Below are positions 56,213 to 64,000 of a stretch of DNA of 64,000 nt, one piece after another. This stretch comes from Staphylococcus marylandisciuri. Its GTDB lineage: Bacteria; Bacillota; Bacilli; Staphylococcales; Staphylococcaceae. Position numbers and translations under genes: made by a program. The stretch's first letter is position 1; each line of letters starts with the position of its first letter. Under the pieces are notes generated by a model that made no database searches, was not told where the DNA came from, and was given only the letters and a program-made list of their open reading frames with translations. The DNA is taken from positions 124,001 through 188,000 of the forward strand of contig NZ_JAOPKZ010000002.1 of assembly GCF_025519785.1 (NCBI RefSeq), read 5' to 3'.

Positions 56213-56252
56213 GAAGATCACGTAAGTCACTGCAGTGTGGTACGTGGTCTTC
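56213..56252 (+). terminator. Terminator of the FabF-like gene
   Basis: GAAGATCACGTA and TACGTGGTCTTC form a 12-bp stem with one mismatch and a 16-base loop, followed by TTGTGTATT. The T run is weak. Confidence 0.55.
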
Positions 56253-56470
56253 TTGTGTATTAAGAGCAGGACTGTTTCCGTAATCCCTTCCAAGCTGTTT
56301 ATAACTATGGCTTCCTACGACATTAAGCAGCTATTCTAGTCCATGGTTACTGCAGACATTTCTGTCTTACAACCATCAATATCAATCTTCGTATGTTATC
56401 ATTGTGCAAAAGCAAAGATTTTTCTACTCAATAATGAATATAGGGAAATACTATCTAAAAGAGGGATAAG

Positions 56471-57673
56471 ATGAATGATATACGTCCGGGAGAAATACAA
56501 AAGGGGACAAAAGAATATACGAACATTATTATCGCATTATTTATAGCAGGCTTTACTATCTTCTCGATCTTATACAGTGTCCAACCGCTCATACCTGCGT
56601 TTTCGAGAAACTTTCACGTTAACGAAACGCTAGCAAGTATACCATTATCTATAGCTACGTTAACGCTAGCTATTGCTATGCTGTTCTTTGGAGCTATCTC
56701 CGAAGTTATCGGTCGCAAACCGATCATGTTCTTCTCAGTCATCTCCGTCTCATTGTTAGCTATTATCCAACCTTTCATAACTAACTTTAACGTCTTTATA
56801 GCACTTCGCTTTCTTCAAGGTATTTGCTTAGCTGGATTACCTTCTATAGCGATGGCTTATATCGGCGAAGAAATTGCGGAAATAAGCCTACCCCAGGCTA
56901 TGGGTACTTATATTAGTGGTAATGCTTTCGGAGGCGCTTTTGGTCGCGTGTTTACAGGGTTTATAGCAAGCTTGTTTGGCTATAAGGTGGGTATGATTGC
57001 GGTAGGTATCATTAGCTTGGTCGCTGCAATCTTATTCATCTTCCTACTACCTAATTCTCGTAACTTTACAAAGCAACACTTTAACCTTGTAGAGTTGCTA
57101 AAGAGTTACGGGGAACACTTGAGAAATCCACGTTTATTAAAACCTTTCATGCTTGGCTTCTTACTGCTCGGTTGTAACGTTGCAGCATTCAATTATATTA
57201 GTTTCGAACTTGCTTCAGCACCCTATCACGTGCATAAAAGTCTCATTAGTTTCATATACTTGCTCTTCTTACTCGGCATGCTATCCTCAATGCTTAATGC
57301 GAAGTTGCGTGCTAAATTAGGTACTTTACGCGCCTTAAAGACCAGTTTACTGACGTTAATGATAGGTATTTGTATAACGCTTCTTCCGTTTATCGCATTT
57401 AAGATTCTCGGTTTAGCATTTACAATCTATGCGTTCTTTAGCGGACATGCTATTTCAAGTGCAGTGGTAGCAAGTCGTGCTGAACATCATAAAGCACAAG
57501 CTTCAAGCCTATATTTACTTTTCTATTATATCGGTTCCTCTGTAGGTGGGACATTAGCTGGGTACTTCTTTGGATTAATGCACTGGCCTGGTGTCGTGTT
57601 AATGATCGTGCTCTTTATGATAGTTGGCTTAGTGATAGCTATGACGATTAAAAAGGATAAGTTTATTCGCTAA
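56471..57673 (+). CDS. MFS transporter, YnfM/drug efflux type
   Basis: This is a 400-residue 12-helix permease. ILYSVQPLIPAFSRNF, SIATLTLAIAMLFFGAISEVIGRKPIMFFSV and FLQGICLAGLPSIAMAYIGEEI match the YnfM-like group of small-molecule efflux proteins, including motif A between helices 2 and 3. No regulator adjoins it. AAGAGGGATAAG precedes the ATG. The substrate cannot be deduced. Confidence 0.82.
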   Translation: MNDIRPGEIQKGTKEYTNIIIALFIAGFTIFSILYSVQPLIPAFSRNFHVNETLASIPLSIATLTLAIAMLFFGAISEVIGRKPIMFFSVISVSLLAIIQPFITNFNVFIALRFLQGICLAGLPSIAMAYIGEEIAEISLPQAMGTYISGNAFGGAFGRVFTGFIASLFGYKVGMIAVGIISLVAAILFIFLLPNSRNFTKQHFNLVELLKSYGEHLRNPRLLKPFMLGFLLLGCNVAAFNYISFELASAPYHVHKSLISFIYLLFLLGMLSSMLNAKLRAKLGTLRALKTSLLTLMIGICITLLPFIAFKILGLAFTIYAFFSGHAISSAVVASRAEHHKAQASSLYLLFYYIGSSVGGTLAGYFFGLMHWPGVVLMIVLFMIVGLVIAMTIKKDKFIR

Positions 57674-57904
57674 TAATGCAATATCGACTTGTGAACTAAA
57701 TGATATACTTTGAGTGGGTATAAGGAACTTTAATCGTCCTAAAAAAGCATACAGAAACTAAAGCTATTCATAGTCTTTCACCACCTTTTAAATCATAATA
57801 AGTTGCACCAACGCGATTGATCTTCAAGAAGAACACAAGACTAGATAGAGATCGTTATTCTACATGAATGTTACGATGATGCAGGAACATCATCCCTCAA
57901 TAAG

Positions 57905-57948
57905 ACAGCAGTAAGCTATCTTCTAATTGAGAATGCACTTACTGCTGT
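57905..57948. terminator. Hairpin of repeat family F, copy 2
   Basis: ACAGCAGTAAG and CTTACTGCTGT are perfect 11-bp arms, with TTCTAATTGA in the loop. It follows the MFS gene and precedes a family A repeat. Confidence 0.65.
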
Positions 57949-57961
57949 GCTCTATTTATAT

Positions 57962-58050
57962 GGGAGCGGGACAGAAATCTAATTTGAATAAAAAGATTTC
58001 TGTCCCGCTCCCTTTCTCTCTAGTCAAAGACCATTATGTCCCAGCTTCTA
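57962..58050. repeat. Composite repeat: family A copy 19 plus short element
   Basis: The A palindrome (57962-58012) is followed by TTTCTCTCTAGTCAAAG and ATTATGTCCCAGC, as at 26299-26390. Confidence 0.85.
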
Positions 58051-58079
58051 TTTATATGACATGGCTTCGTTTTTCAGGG

Positions 58080-58140
58080 GGCATTTTGCAGTGCTTGGGG
58101 AAACTGATTTACCAGTTTCTCAGTGTTGGTATAGAAGCTT
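58080..58140. repeat. STAR-like unit overlapping the rbsK 3' end
   Basis: GGGAAACTGATTTACCAG and TTTCTCAGTGTTGG match the unit near 48826-48865 but lack the GGCCCC core. The rbsK stop (58109-58111) lies inside. Confidence 0.75.
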
Positions 58141-59014
58141 GCGCCCCTCTTTGTTGAACGGTTAAGGAAGCTGCTTTATTCGCAAAATCTATCGCTGAGG
58201 TTAAGTTAGACATGTCTGGATCTAGATGACTTACTAACGCTCCTATAAACGTATCGCCGGCAGCTGTCGTATCTATGCTTTTCACTTGGTATGCAGGTAT
58301 GATTCTAGCTTCATTAGGCGTATGATAATACGTTCCTTGTTCACCTAAAGTAATGAGTATAGTATGAATACCGAGAGACTGGAAATACTCTGCATTTTGT
58401 CGCATCGTTAACTCATCAGAGACCGAAATTCCTGATAATGTTTCAGCTTCAAGTTCATTAGGGACGAGCACATCAATGAGCGATAGCAACGTATCAGGTA
58501 ATGGTTTAGCTGGCGCGGGATTAAGAATGGTAGTGACTCCGTTCTCACGCGCAATCTTGAAGGCTTCTATAATAGCAGGGATAGGTACTTCTAATTGAGC
58601 CACTAGAAAGTCAGCATCCTCGATTACACTACTCGCTTGATTAACATCTTCCTCGTTCAATGTCATATTCGCGCCACCATACACGTTAATCGTATTACGT
58701 CCCTCGGCATCAACCGTGATATATGCTTGACCTGTCTTAGCCTCATCCGTTGTAAAAATGTATGTTGTATCAATATTGGCTTCTTTAAAGTCCTCAAACA
58801 TGAAATCTGCAATACCGTCTTGACCTACCTTTGAAATAAATGTCGTCTCAGCTCCTAGGCGCGCAGTAGCGATCGCTTGATTAGCTCCCTTACCCCCACC
58901 GTATGCTTGTTGCGCTTCTTCTACATGTAACGTTTCGCCTGGCTTAGCAAACCTCTCAACTTGAAGAAATTGATCTACGTTCGTAGACCCGAGTACTACT
59001 ACTTTATTCATCAT
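58109..59014 (-). CDS. rbsK: Ribokinase
   Basis: This is an ATP-dependent pfkB-family sugar kinase that phosphorylates ribose to ribose-5-phosphate, 301 residues. GSTNVDQFLQVERFAKPGETL and GGGKGANQAIATARLGA are the N-terminal signatures and SIDTTAAGDTFIGALVSHL holds the catalytic aspartate. The usual C-terminal tail after GAQASIPT is replaced by LRNW and stop, all encoded in a STAR-like repeat. The start is ATG 59014 behind AGGGGGAG; the upstream frame to 59050 lacks support. No rbsD or ribose transporter gene adjoins. Confidence 0.9.
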   Translation of the reverse strand: MMNKVVVLGSTNVDQFLQVERFAKPGETLHVEEAQQAYGGGKGANQAIATARLGAETTFISKVGQDGIADFMFEDFKEANIDTTYIFTTDEAKTGQAYITVDAEGRNTINVYGGANMTLNEEDVNQASSVIEDADFLVAQLEVPIPAIIEAFKIARENGVTTILNPAPAKPLPDTLLSLIDVLVPNELEAETLSGISVSDELTMRQNAEYFQSLGIHTILITLGEQGTYYHTPNEARIIPAYQVKSIDTTAAGDTFIGALVSHLDPDMSNLTSAIDFANKAASLTVQQRGAQASIPTLRNW

Positions 59015-59622
59015 GCTTCTCCCCCTACTATATTGATAGGTTATAGTCATTTTATTTAAAATTAATAGAGCGCAATACCTTCTACTTAAAAGACTGTAAC
59101 TGTTTCAAGTCCTACTCTAAGTATTACCCCCGCCTCCAGTATACATCACCTCTTTCGACATCTTATGGTGATTTAATATACAGATACTCAACGGACTCAC
59201 GCTGATGACAGAAGTTGCCGAAGAAATGCTTCCTGTGACTGAACCCTTTCTTTCTGTGCAACAATCACATAAATGAAAGTACTTAGTATAAAGAAACATT
59301 CAAGTATAAGATGCATCGAAATTACGGGTTAGTTCAAAGTATTGCCATCTGTCATAGCCATTCATCTATAAATAATAGTTGCTTAAAAAATGCACGAATC
59401 GTTTTTAAACACTTTACACTTTTCAATATCAAAATATCAATAATTTTAACTGCATAGGTGTTATAAGATGAAAAAACAGCTAGTCCTATACTCGATACTA
59501 AAATACTTATAGAAATTAAATTTAATAATAGTTATCAAATCCAACATCTACTTAAAAATAATTATATTATACGGGAATTTTATACCTATTTGAGTTATCA
59601 TAAATTAGTAGAAAAATAATTA
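59015..59622. other. Divergent AT-rich intergenic region
   Basis: This region of about 600 bp between rbsK and a small membrane protein gene becomes strongly AT-rich after 59380. No element from the repeat families is seen. Short ORFs here lack ribosome sites. Confidence 0.4.
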
Positions 59623-59640
59623 ATGATAGAGGTGAAATTT

Positions 59641-60000
59641 ATGAAAAAATTATTATATATAACTGGCGTCATCCTCTTCTTAGCAGTTTGTTATCTTTTT
59701 GTAAATTTTCTCTTTTTTGATAGTTGGGCATGTTATTCGAGTGAAAAAGAAATAAATAGTTATATTTCAAAACATGATACAAACAAGTTGAAAGATATAT
59801 CAGCTAATAATAAAACTTATGAGTATTTAAAGCATTCTAAACACATAACGATAAAAATGATGGGAGATAACCAAGGTAGCGGACATATCGGATATTATCC
59901 TATTGAATTAAATCACAAAGAAGCTAGTCTTTATGTTAATATAAAATATGACTTTTTACCTGAAAAACCAAAAGTAAAAAATATTAAGTTAGAGCAATAA
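59641..60000 (+). CDS. Small single-pass membrane or exported protein
   Basis: This is an unrecognised protein of 119 residues. Residues 1-30 form a hydrophobic signal/anchor (MKKLLYITGVILFLAVCYLF...), and the rest is a basic, hydrophilic domain rich in Lys and Tyr. A cysteine at about residue 15 and another at about 32 do not form a clear lipobox. The start at 59641 has GAGGTG six bases upstream; ATG 59623 does not. It opens an AT-rich patch containing other small proteins of similar composition. Confidence 0.55.
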   Translation: MKKLLYITGVILFLAVCYLFVNFLFFDSWACYSSEKEINSYISKHDTNKLKDISANNKTYEYLKHSKHITIKMMGDNQGSGHIGYYPIELNHKEASLYVNIKYDFLPEKPKVKNIKLEQ

Positions 60001-60076
60001 TAGCTATTGTTGCGACAGTGTATAAATGAACACAAATGATAAAAGAGGTTAAAACAAAAGCGCTTAGGATTTGAGC

Positions 60077-60127
60077 AGGAGCGGGACAGAAATCTTTTTA
60101 TTCAAATTAGATTTCTGTCCCGCTCCC
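60077..60127. repeat. Repeat family A hairpin, copy 20
   Basis: This palindrome lies after the small membrane protein gene and abuts a decayed minus-strand coding remnant. Confidence 0.85.
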
Positions 60128-60420
60128 ATTTTATTACCCCTTTTCCTAAATAGATTGCATCATGTCCTGATAACCCTTTTGAACTAACACTATTTGTGTT
60201 GAAATAATCGCCTTTTTTCAAATAAAATTTCTTTTTACGCTTTTCTCTATCTATTTAAACTTGTTTTTGCTGTTCCTGCCATTTTTTGTTCAGCTCTTCT
60301 TTCAAATTCTGCTTTATCTCTACGCTCCTAAACTTTGATTATTTCCATTGTGATTCAGTGATTGATCTGGATACAATCCCTTCATCCTGAAGTCCTTTTA
60401 ACGACTCAGAGTGAGTTGAA
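60128..60420 (-). pseudogene. Possible decayed coding remnant
   Basis: On the minus strand one open piece reads NSTHSESLKGLQDEGIVS and continues to a stop at about 60335; another in a different frame reads KKGDYFNTNSVSSKGLSGHD and runs into the family A repeat, where WERDRNLI and a stop follow. There is no start or ribosome site. It looks like a broken gene; identity unknown. Confidence 0.35.
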
Positions 60421-60606
60421 TTGTTACATTGTACATTTACACTTCCTGTAGTGAAAACTGCGTCACATAATAAGCTAATTATTAATTTTCTATTAACTTA
60501 CACCGTTAATTTGACTTCATTGCATTTAAAAACTTATCATACAAATGTATTATTATATTTGAATATATCAAATATTAATTCTAAAAATTTACTTAAGGAG
60601 TTTGAT

Positions 60607-60969
60607 ATGAAAAAGATTTTTAAAGTAACAGGAATTATCATCATTATTTTAATTATTGCTTTAGTAATAATTTTTAATATAGGAAAATATATTTATTTAG
60701 GTTACCAAAAATATGAAGAAGACAAAACCAAAGCAAAAGTTCATCGTGAACTTAAGAAAAGAGGTTGGGAAAATAAAATTAAAACAGAAGAAGGGGTTTT
60801 TACATTAAATACCGGAAATAATTATACAGAAGTTACTTTTAAAGATGATCCATATAATAATTATCACTATGATTTTGAAAAGAATGGTAGAATCACTGGT
60901 GATGCTATCTTAAAAGATAAATATGATGAAAAACCAAAAGATTATAAAAAACCATATGAGATAAAATAA
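60607..60969 (+). CDS. DUF3139-family small membrane protein
   Basis: This is a 120-residue protein with one N-terminal membrane helix (about residues 5-33, Ile-rich) and a hydrophilic outside domain. ELKKRGWENKIKTEEGVF and the VTFKDDPYNNYHYDF region fit the DUF3139 family common in Firmicutes, often in paralogous sets. Function is unknown. AAGGAG (60595-60600) supports ATG 60607; the longer open frame from 60421 is spurious. Strong AT bias sets it apart from the housekeeping genes earlier in the window. Confidence 0.7.
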   Translation: MKKIFKVTGIIIIILIIALVIIFNIGKYIYLGYQKYEEDKTKAKVHRELKKRGWENKIKTEEGVFTLNTGNNYTEVTFKDDPYNNYHYDFEKNGRITGDAILKDKYDEKPKDYKKPYEIK

Positions 60970-61155
60970 GCAAAAGGATGCTAGCACGAAATTGCTATTC
61001 ATCTCAAAAGGTAGACTAAAATCTAACATTTATTAAAACACGAAAGTCAGCTTCACAACTAACAAGAGCTACGATAGGATGGGACTGACGCCCGTTCACT
61101 AACTCAACATGAGTTGGGGCGTTGTTAATAGATTAGTTTGAAAGGAGCAACACTT

Positions 61156-61410
61156 ATGGAAAGCATTATACACTGGATACAGAGGATATTACCATTTGTC
61201 ATCGTAATAGCTATTCATTACTTTTTTGTTAAAAAGGCTAGAGGTATTTTACGCTACACGGTTCCCATCGTTCTCCCTTTCGTCTTACTTGCACTCGTAT
61301 TATTAGATTACATGAATTGGATCACAGCATTAATTGATTTGATCTTAGTCGAAATCTTTTTGGGTATAGAGACGTCACAAGCTAAGCAGAATGGTCGAAA
61401 CTCTTCATGA
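61156..61410 (+). CDS. Small hydrophobic membrane protein
   Basis: This is an 84-residue protein with two or three predicted membrane segments (ILPFVIVIAIHYFFV, YTVPIVLPFVLLALVLLDYM, ALIDLILVEIFLGI) and a short polar tail. I do not recognise it. AAGGAG nine bases upstream supports ATG 61156. A degraded second copy is found at 62711-62937 beyond the protease gene, so this gene was duplicated. Confidence 0.6.
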   Translation: MESIIHWIQRILPFVIVIAIHYFFVKKARGILRYTVPIVLPFVLLALVLLDYMNWITALIDLILVEIFLGIETSQAKQNGRNSS

Positions 61411-61490
61411 GACCAGCGTATTTCTATGTACATACTTTAAAAAGCAACTCTATACTTAATGAGCCTAGTACATAAATCCTAATAATCAAG

Positions 61491-61680
61491 AGGTCGGGAC
61501 ATAATGGTCTTTGACTAGAGAGAAAGAGGCTGGGAGATAAATCCCAGCCTATTCAACATCTCGGCAGTAGATGACTGATTTGAAAATGCGCTTGTATCAA
61601 GCTTTTTCAATTCTAGTCATCTTTGCCGGGGCGGGACTACGAAATCTTTTTATTCAAATTAGATTTCTGTCCCGCTCCCT
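61491..61680. repeat. Composite repeat B-C-A (A copy 21) overlapping a gene end
   Basis: Short elements (61491-61550), a C hairpin (61561-61629) and an A palindrome (61627-61680) are joined. The A part contains the last codons and stop of the metalloprotease gene. Confidence 0.85.
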
Positions 61681-62403
61681 TAAATTTTTTAATCTTTCTT
61701 CAAGAGGGGGATGACTAGATAGCAAACTCTTACTTTTTCTATCAAAATCATTTAGCTTTATGAGCTTTTGGAAAGAGCTAATTACATCTTCTTTATCTAC
61801 ATAATTTACAGCATATTTATCAGCTTTAAGTTCTCTTTTTCTTCTATATTTAAAGTTAAGTATTATACCTACCCAGTATATAATTACAAAAATTAATACA
61901 AATAGTATTATCACAAAAGGATAACTTGATAAATTGATGTTAGCAACTAAAATAGACATAACTAAAGGTACGACAGTAAACGCTAAGAGCATCGATAATT
62001 TGTTTTTAAGTCCATCATTATCTTTTATATGGCTATATTCATGAAATAAAATGAACCTAAGCTCAGCATTAGATAGATTATTAATAATTTTATTATCAAT
62101 AAATATAGTAGGTTTCTTTTTATTTAAAACAAAAGCATTAGGCTTAAAAATCATATTAGCAGAAAAAAATACTATATCTTTCTCTGCTAATTCAGGCACA
62201 ATATTATTAATATAGTTGTATTCAAGCTCTTTTTTATCTAAAAATAATAAATCAATATGTGGCCCTAAAAAGGCATAGATAAACAAACCAATTGCAAAGC
62301 CTAACATATATTTTATTGAATGTTCGTTGATGAATGAAAGATGAATTAATTTGAATTTTAATGCAAGTGAAAAAATAATAAATATTAAAGAGATTGTTCG
62401 CAT
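61654..62403 (-). CDS. M48-like membrane metalloprotease
   Basis: This is a zinc protease of 249 residues with two N-terminal and two central membrane segments. The HEYSH metal site lies in LFHEYSHIKDN near residue 120 and the third ligand in RELKADKYAVNYVD; SSHPPLEERLKNLRE is the standard C-terminal motif of HtpX-like M48 proteins. The last eight codons (RERDRNLI) and the TGA come from a family A repeat, so the original tail was probably somewhat different or longer. AT-rich codon use. The target is unknown. Confidence 0.78.
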   Translation of the reverse strand: MRTISLIFIIFSLALKFKLIHLSFINEHSIKYMLGFAIGLFIYAFLGPHIDLLFLDKKELEYNYINNIVPELAEKDIVFFSANMIFKPNAFVLNKKKPTIFIDNKIINNLSNAELRFILFHEYSHIKDNDGLKNKLSMLLAFTVVPLVMSILVANINLSSYPFVIILFVLIFVIIYWVGIILNFKYRRKRELKADKYAVNYVDKEDVISSFQKLIKLNDFDRKSKSLLSSHPPLEERLKNLRERDRNLI

Positions 62404-62700
62404 AAAAGTAATCCTTTGGCTAATTTAAAAATATGGGTGTTACATAACTTTCTAAAAATCCAGCTATTACAATTAAGATACACCCTAATATACAATATGT
62501 AATATATATCTTTTTATTAACTTTAATAACGTTCCAACAATAATATATTCTTAATTATTTCTATCATATATTATATCCTACCTCAAATCATATGACATAA
62601 GACATGCTAGAAATGTACTGACAAAGTAAAACGCAATAATAGATACAACAATTTATTTCTTCGTCACTCAAACTCGTTAATTATAAAAGTAAGATTCTTA
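62404..62700. other. AT-rich intergenic region upstream of the protease gene
   Basis: This stretch presumably contains the protease promoter. No repeats or short genes were recognised. Confidence 0.4.
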
Positions 62701-62710
62701 ATATTAACCA

Positions 62711-62937
62711 ATGATAGTACCATTTATCATCGTAATAGCTATTCACTACTTGTTTGTTAAAAGACTACAGGTTTTTTACGCTACACGGTTCCCATCGCTC
62801 TCCCTTTCGTCTTACTTGCACTCGTAGTATTAAATTACATGAGTTGAACCACAGCATTAATTAATTTAATCGTAGTCGAAATCTTTATGGGCATAGAGAT
62901 GTCACGAGCTAAGCAGAATGAGCGAAACTCTTCTTGA
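62711..62937 (+). pseudogene. Degraded copy of the 84-residue membrane protein gene
   Basis: This matches 61186-61410 closely, including downstream sequence, but has lost the 5' end and ribosome site, carries a one-base deletion near 62762 after VKR, and has TGG changed to TGA at 62836-62850 (ATGAGTTGAACC against ATGAATTGGATC). Confidence 0.75.
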
Positions 62938-62971
62938 GACTAGCATATTGCTGTGTAAATATTTTAAAAAG

Positions 62972-63124
62972 AGGCTGGGACATAAATCCCAGCCTCTTTA
63001 ACATCTTGGCAGTAGATGACTGATTTGAAAACGCGCTTGTATCAAGCTTTTTTCAATTCTAGTCATCTTTGCCGGGGCGGGACTACGAAATCTTTTATTC
63101 AAATTAGATTTCTGTCCCGCTCCC
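62972..63124. repeat. Composite repeat B-C-A (A copy 22)
   Basis: A short AGGCTGGGACAT/ATCCCAGCCT hairpin (62972-62998), a C hairpin (63006-63076) and an A palindrome (63073-63124) lie downstream of mqo on the minus strand. Confidence 0.85.
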
Positions 63125-63199
63125 TTCATTATTAACTATACGTGCTTACCTGTACACGAACCAGATAGCTTTTCTGATTGTAAATTTCAGTTGTGCTCT

Positions 63200-64000
63200 C
63201 TATTTTTGATCTAACTTAAGTGTTTTATCTGTTTCTTTACGGATTTTCTTCATTAACTCATGATCATTAATGAGTGATTCACCGTATGAAGGAATGATTT
63301 TCTTAATCTTAGGTTCCCAATCCTTAGTATATTCAGGGAAGTTCTTCTCTAATACTTCTAACGCAACTGATACTGAAGTAGAAGCTCCTGGAGATTCACC
63401 TAATAAGGCGATAACAGAATGATCTTCTGAGTTAACCACTTCTGTACCGAATTGAATATAACCGCGACCGTGTTCTTTCGTATCTTTAATGACTTGTACA
63501 CGTTTACCAGCGATGTGTAAATCCCAATCTTCATCTTTAGCATCAGGGATAAAGCGACGCAATTCTCTCATGCGATCGTCTTTTTTCATAAGTACTTGTT
63601 GTACAGAGTACTTAACTAATGGGAAGTTCTTCACTGCTGAAGCAAGTAAAGTGATAAAGTTATTAGGTTTAACTGATTTAAAGAGATCTAAGTTTGAACC
63701 GTTTTTCAAGAATTTAGGTCCAATTGCTGCGAATGGCCCAAATAAGAGGCTCTTCTGACCGCCTAAGTAACGTTTATCTAAATGCGGTACTGTCATTGGT
63801 GGTGTGCCTGGTGGTTCTTTACCATACACTTTCGCATCGTGTTTCTCAACCACTTCTGGGTTGTTACATACTAAGAACGCACCACTAATTGGGAAACCAC
63901 CTAAGTGCTTACTTTCAGGGATACCTGTTTTTTGTAATAGTGGGATTGCCCAACCACCGGCACCGATGAAGATATAATCAGCGACTTGTACGTCAACTTT
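63200..64000 (-). CDS. mqo: Malate:quinone oxidoreductase, C-terminal part (runs off the window)
   Basis: This is a membrane-associated FAD enzyme that oxidises malate to oxaloacetate and passes electrons to the quinone pool. Only the C-terminal approximately 266 residues are present: [21 protein letters not shown] opens the visible part, then [58 protein letters not shown], and [23 protein letters not shown] near the end, all conserved in Mqo. The reading frame continues past position 64000 without a start. Staphylococci often have two mqo genes, and which one this is cannot be told. Confidence 0.93.
   Translation of the reverse strand, partial: KVDVQVADYIFIGAGGWAIPLLQKTGIPESKHLGGFPISGAFLVCNNPEVVEKHDAKVYGKEPPGTPPMTVPHLDKRYLGGQKSLLFGPFAAIGPKFLKNGSNLDLFKSVKPNNFITLLASAVKNFPLVKYSVQQVLMKKDDRMRELRRFIPDAKDEDWDLHIAGKRVQVIKDTKEHGRGYIQFGTEVVNSEDHSVIALLGESPGASTSVSVALEVLEKNFPEYTKDWEPKIKKIIPSYGESLINDHELMKKIRKETDKTLKLDQK

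Noticed and set aside
59117-59299. 60-codon minus-strand ORF between rbsK and the small membrane protein gene
   Set aside because: No ribosome site, no recognisable domain, and atypical composition; considered a chance ORF.
14663-63124. Family A palindromes as a CRISPR array
   Set aside because: They are palindromic, scattered singly between genes and have no regular spacers or cas genes.

Overview
The window is a stretch of Staphylococcus chromosome, most likely not S. aureus. The genus call rests on several independent signs: an FhuD2-type hydroxamate siderophore lipoprotein, a complete ureABCEFGD cluster beside a Nik-type nickel importer and a urea channel, a cud-type choline-to-betaine locus, a class I fructose-bisphosphate aldolase, a TcaA-like protein, a 24-residue phenol-soluble-modulin-like peptide behind an AgrA-type direct repeat, and STAR-like intergenic repeats. 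The species cannot be fixed from the sequence alone. No rRNA, tRNA, CRISPR array, prophage or intact insertion sequence was seen.

Layout. 0.2-14 kb is compact and repeat-poor: an amino acid permease, fhuD2 behind a Fur-like site, then on the minus strand a urea channel and nikABCDE, and divergently on the plus strand the urease genes. Together these import urea and nickel, assemble the nickel enzyme and hydrolyse urea. 14-21 kb holds a thioesterase, an orphan ArsB-type pump, a two-gene ABC exporter, two zinc-ribbon membrane proteins (one TcaA-like) and nagB. A very short PSM-like gene lies at 22018-22092. 22-31 kb carries an M20 peptidase/deacylase, a large APC permease with an unusual upstream region, a CapA-like lipoprotein, an alpha/beta hydrolase and an MFS importer with two cre-like sites. 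31-37 kb is the choline oxidation locus (betA, betB, BCCT transporter); the usual regulator gene cudC is absent and repeats occupy its place. 37-51 kb contains fda, cls, a PanE-type reductase, a lipoprotein, a secreted purple acid phosphatase, a GDPD phosphodiesterase, an MFS transporter, and a PadR repressor operon with a TetX-like flavoprotein. 51-59 kb has a glutamate racemase homologue lacking both catalytic cysteines, a YkvI-like transporter with no normal start codon, a divergent XRE regulator and FabF-like ketosynthase, an MFS pump and a lone ribokinase. 59-63 kb is an AT-rich patch of small membrane proteins, a decayed gene copy and a membrane metalloprotease. The window ends inside mqo.

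From 14.6 kb onward the intergenic spaces are filled with a modular set of palindromic repeats: 22 copies of a roughly 50-bp hairpin (family A), 8 copies of a roughly 70-bp hairpin (family C), short hairpins (B), STAR-like units (D) and two rarer hairpin families (E, F). They occur downstream of genes and never in the eight divergent promoter regions. In three intact genes (the acid phosphatase, the metalloprotease and rbsK) the repeat itself supplies the last codons and the stop. The main points for a second look are the PSM-like gene, the repeat system and its capture of gene ends, the cysteine-less racemase homologue and the PadR operator array.
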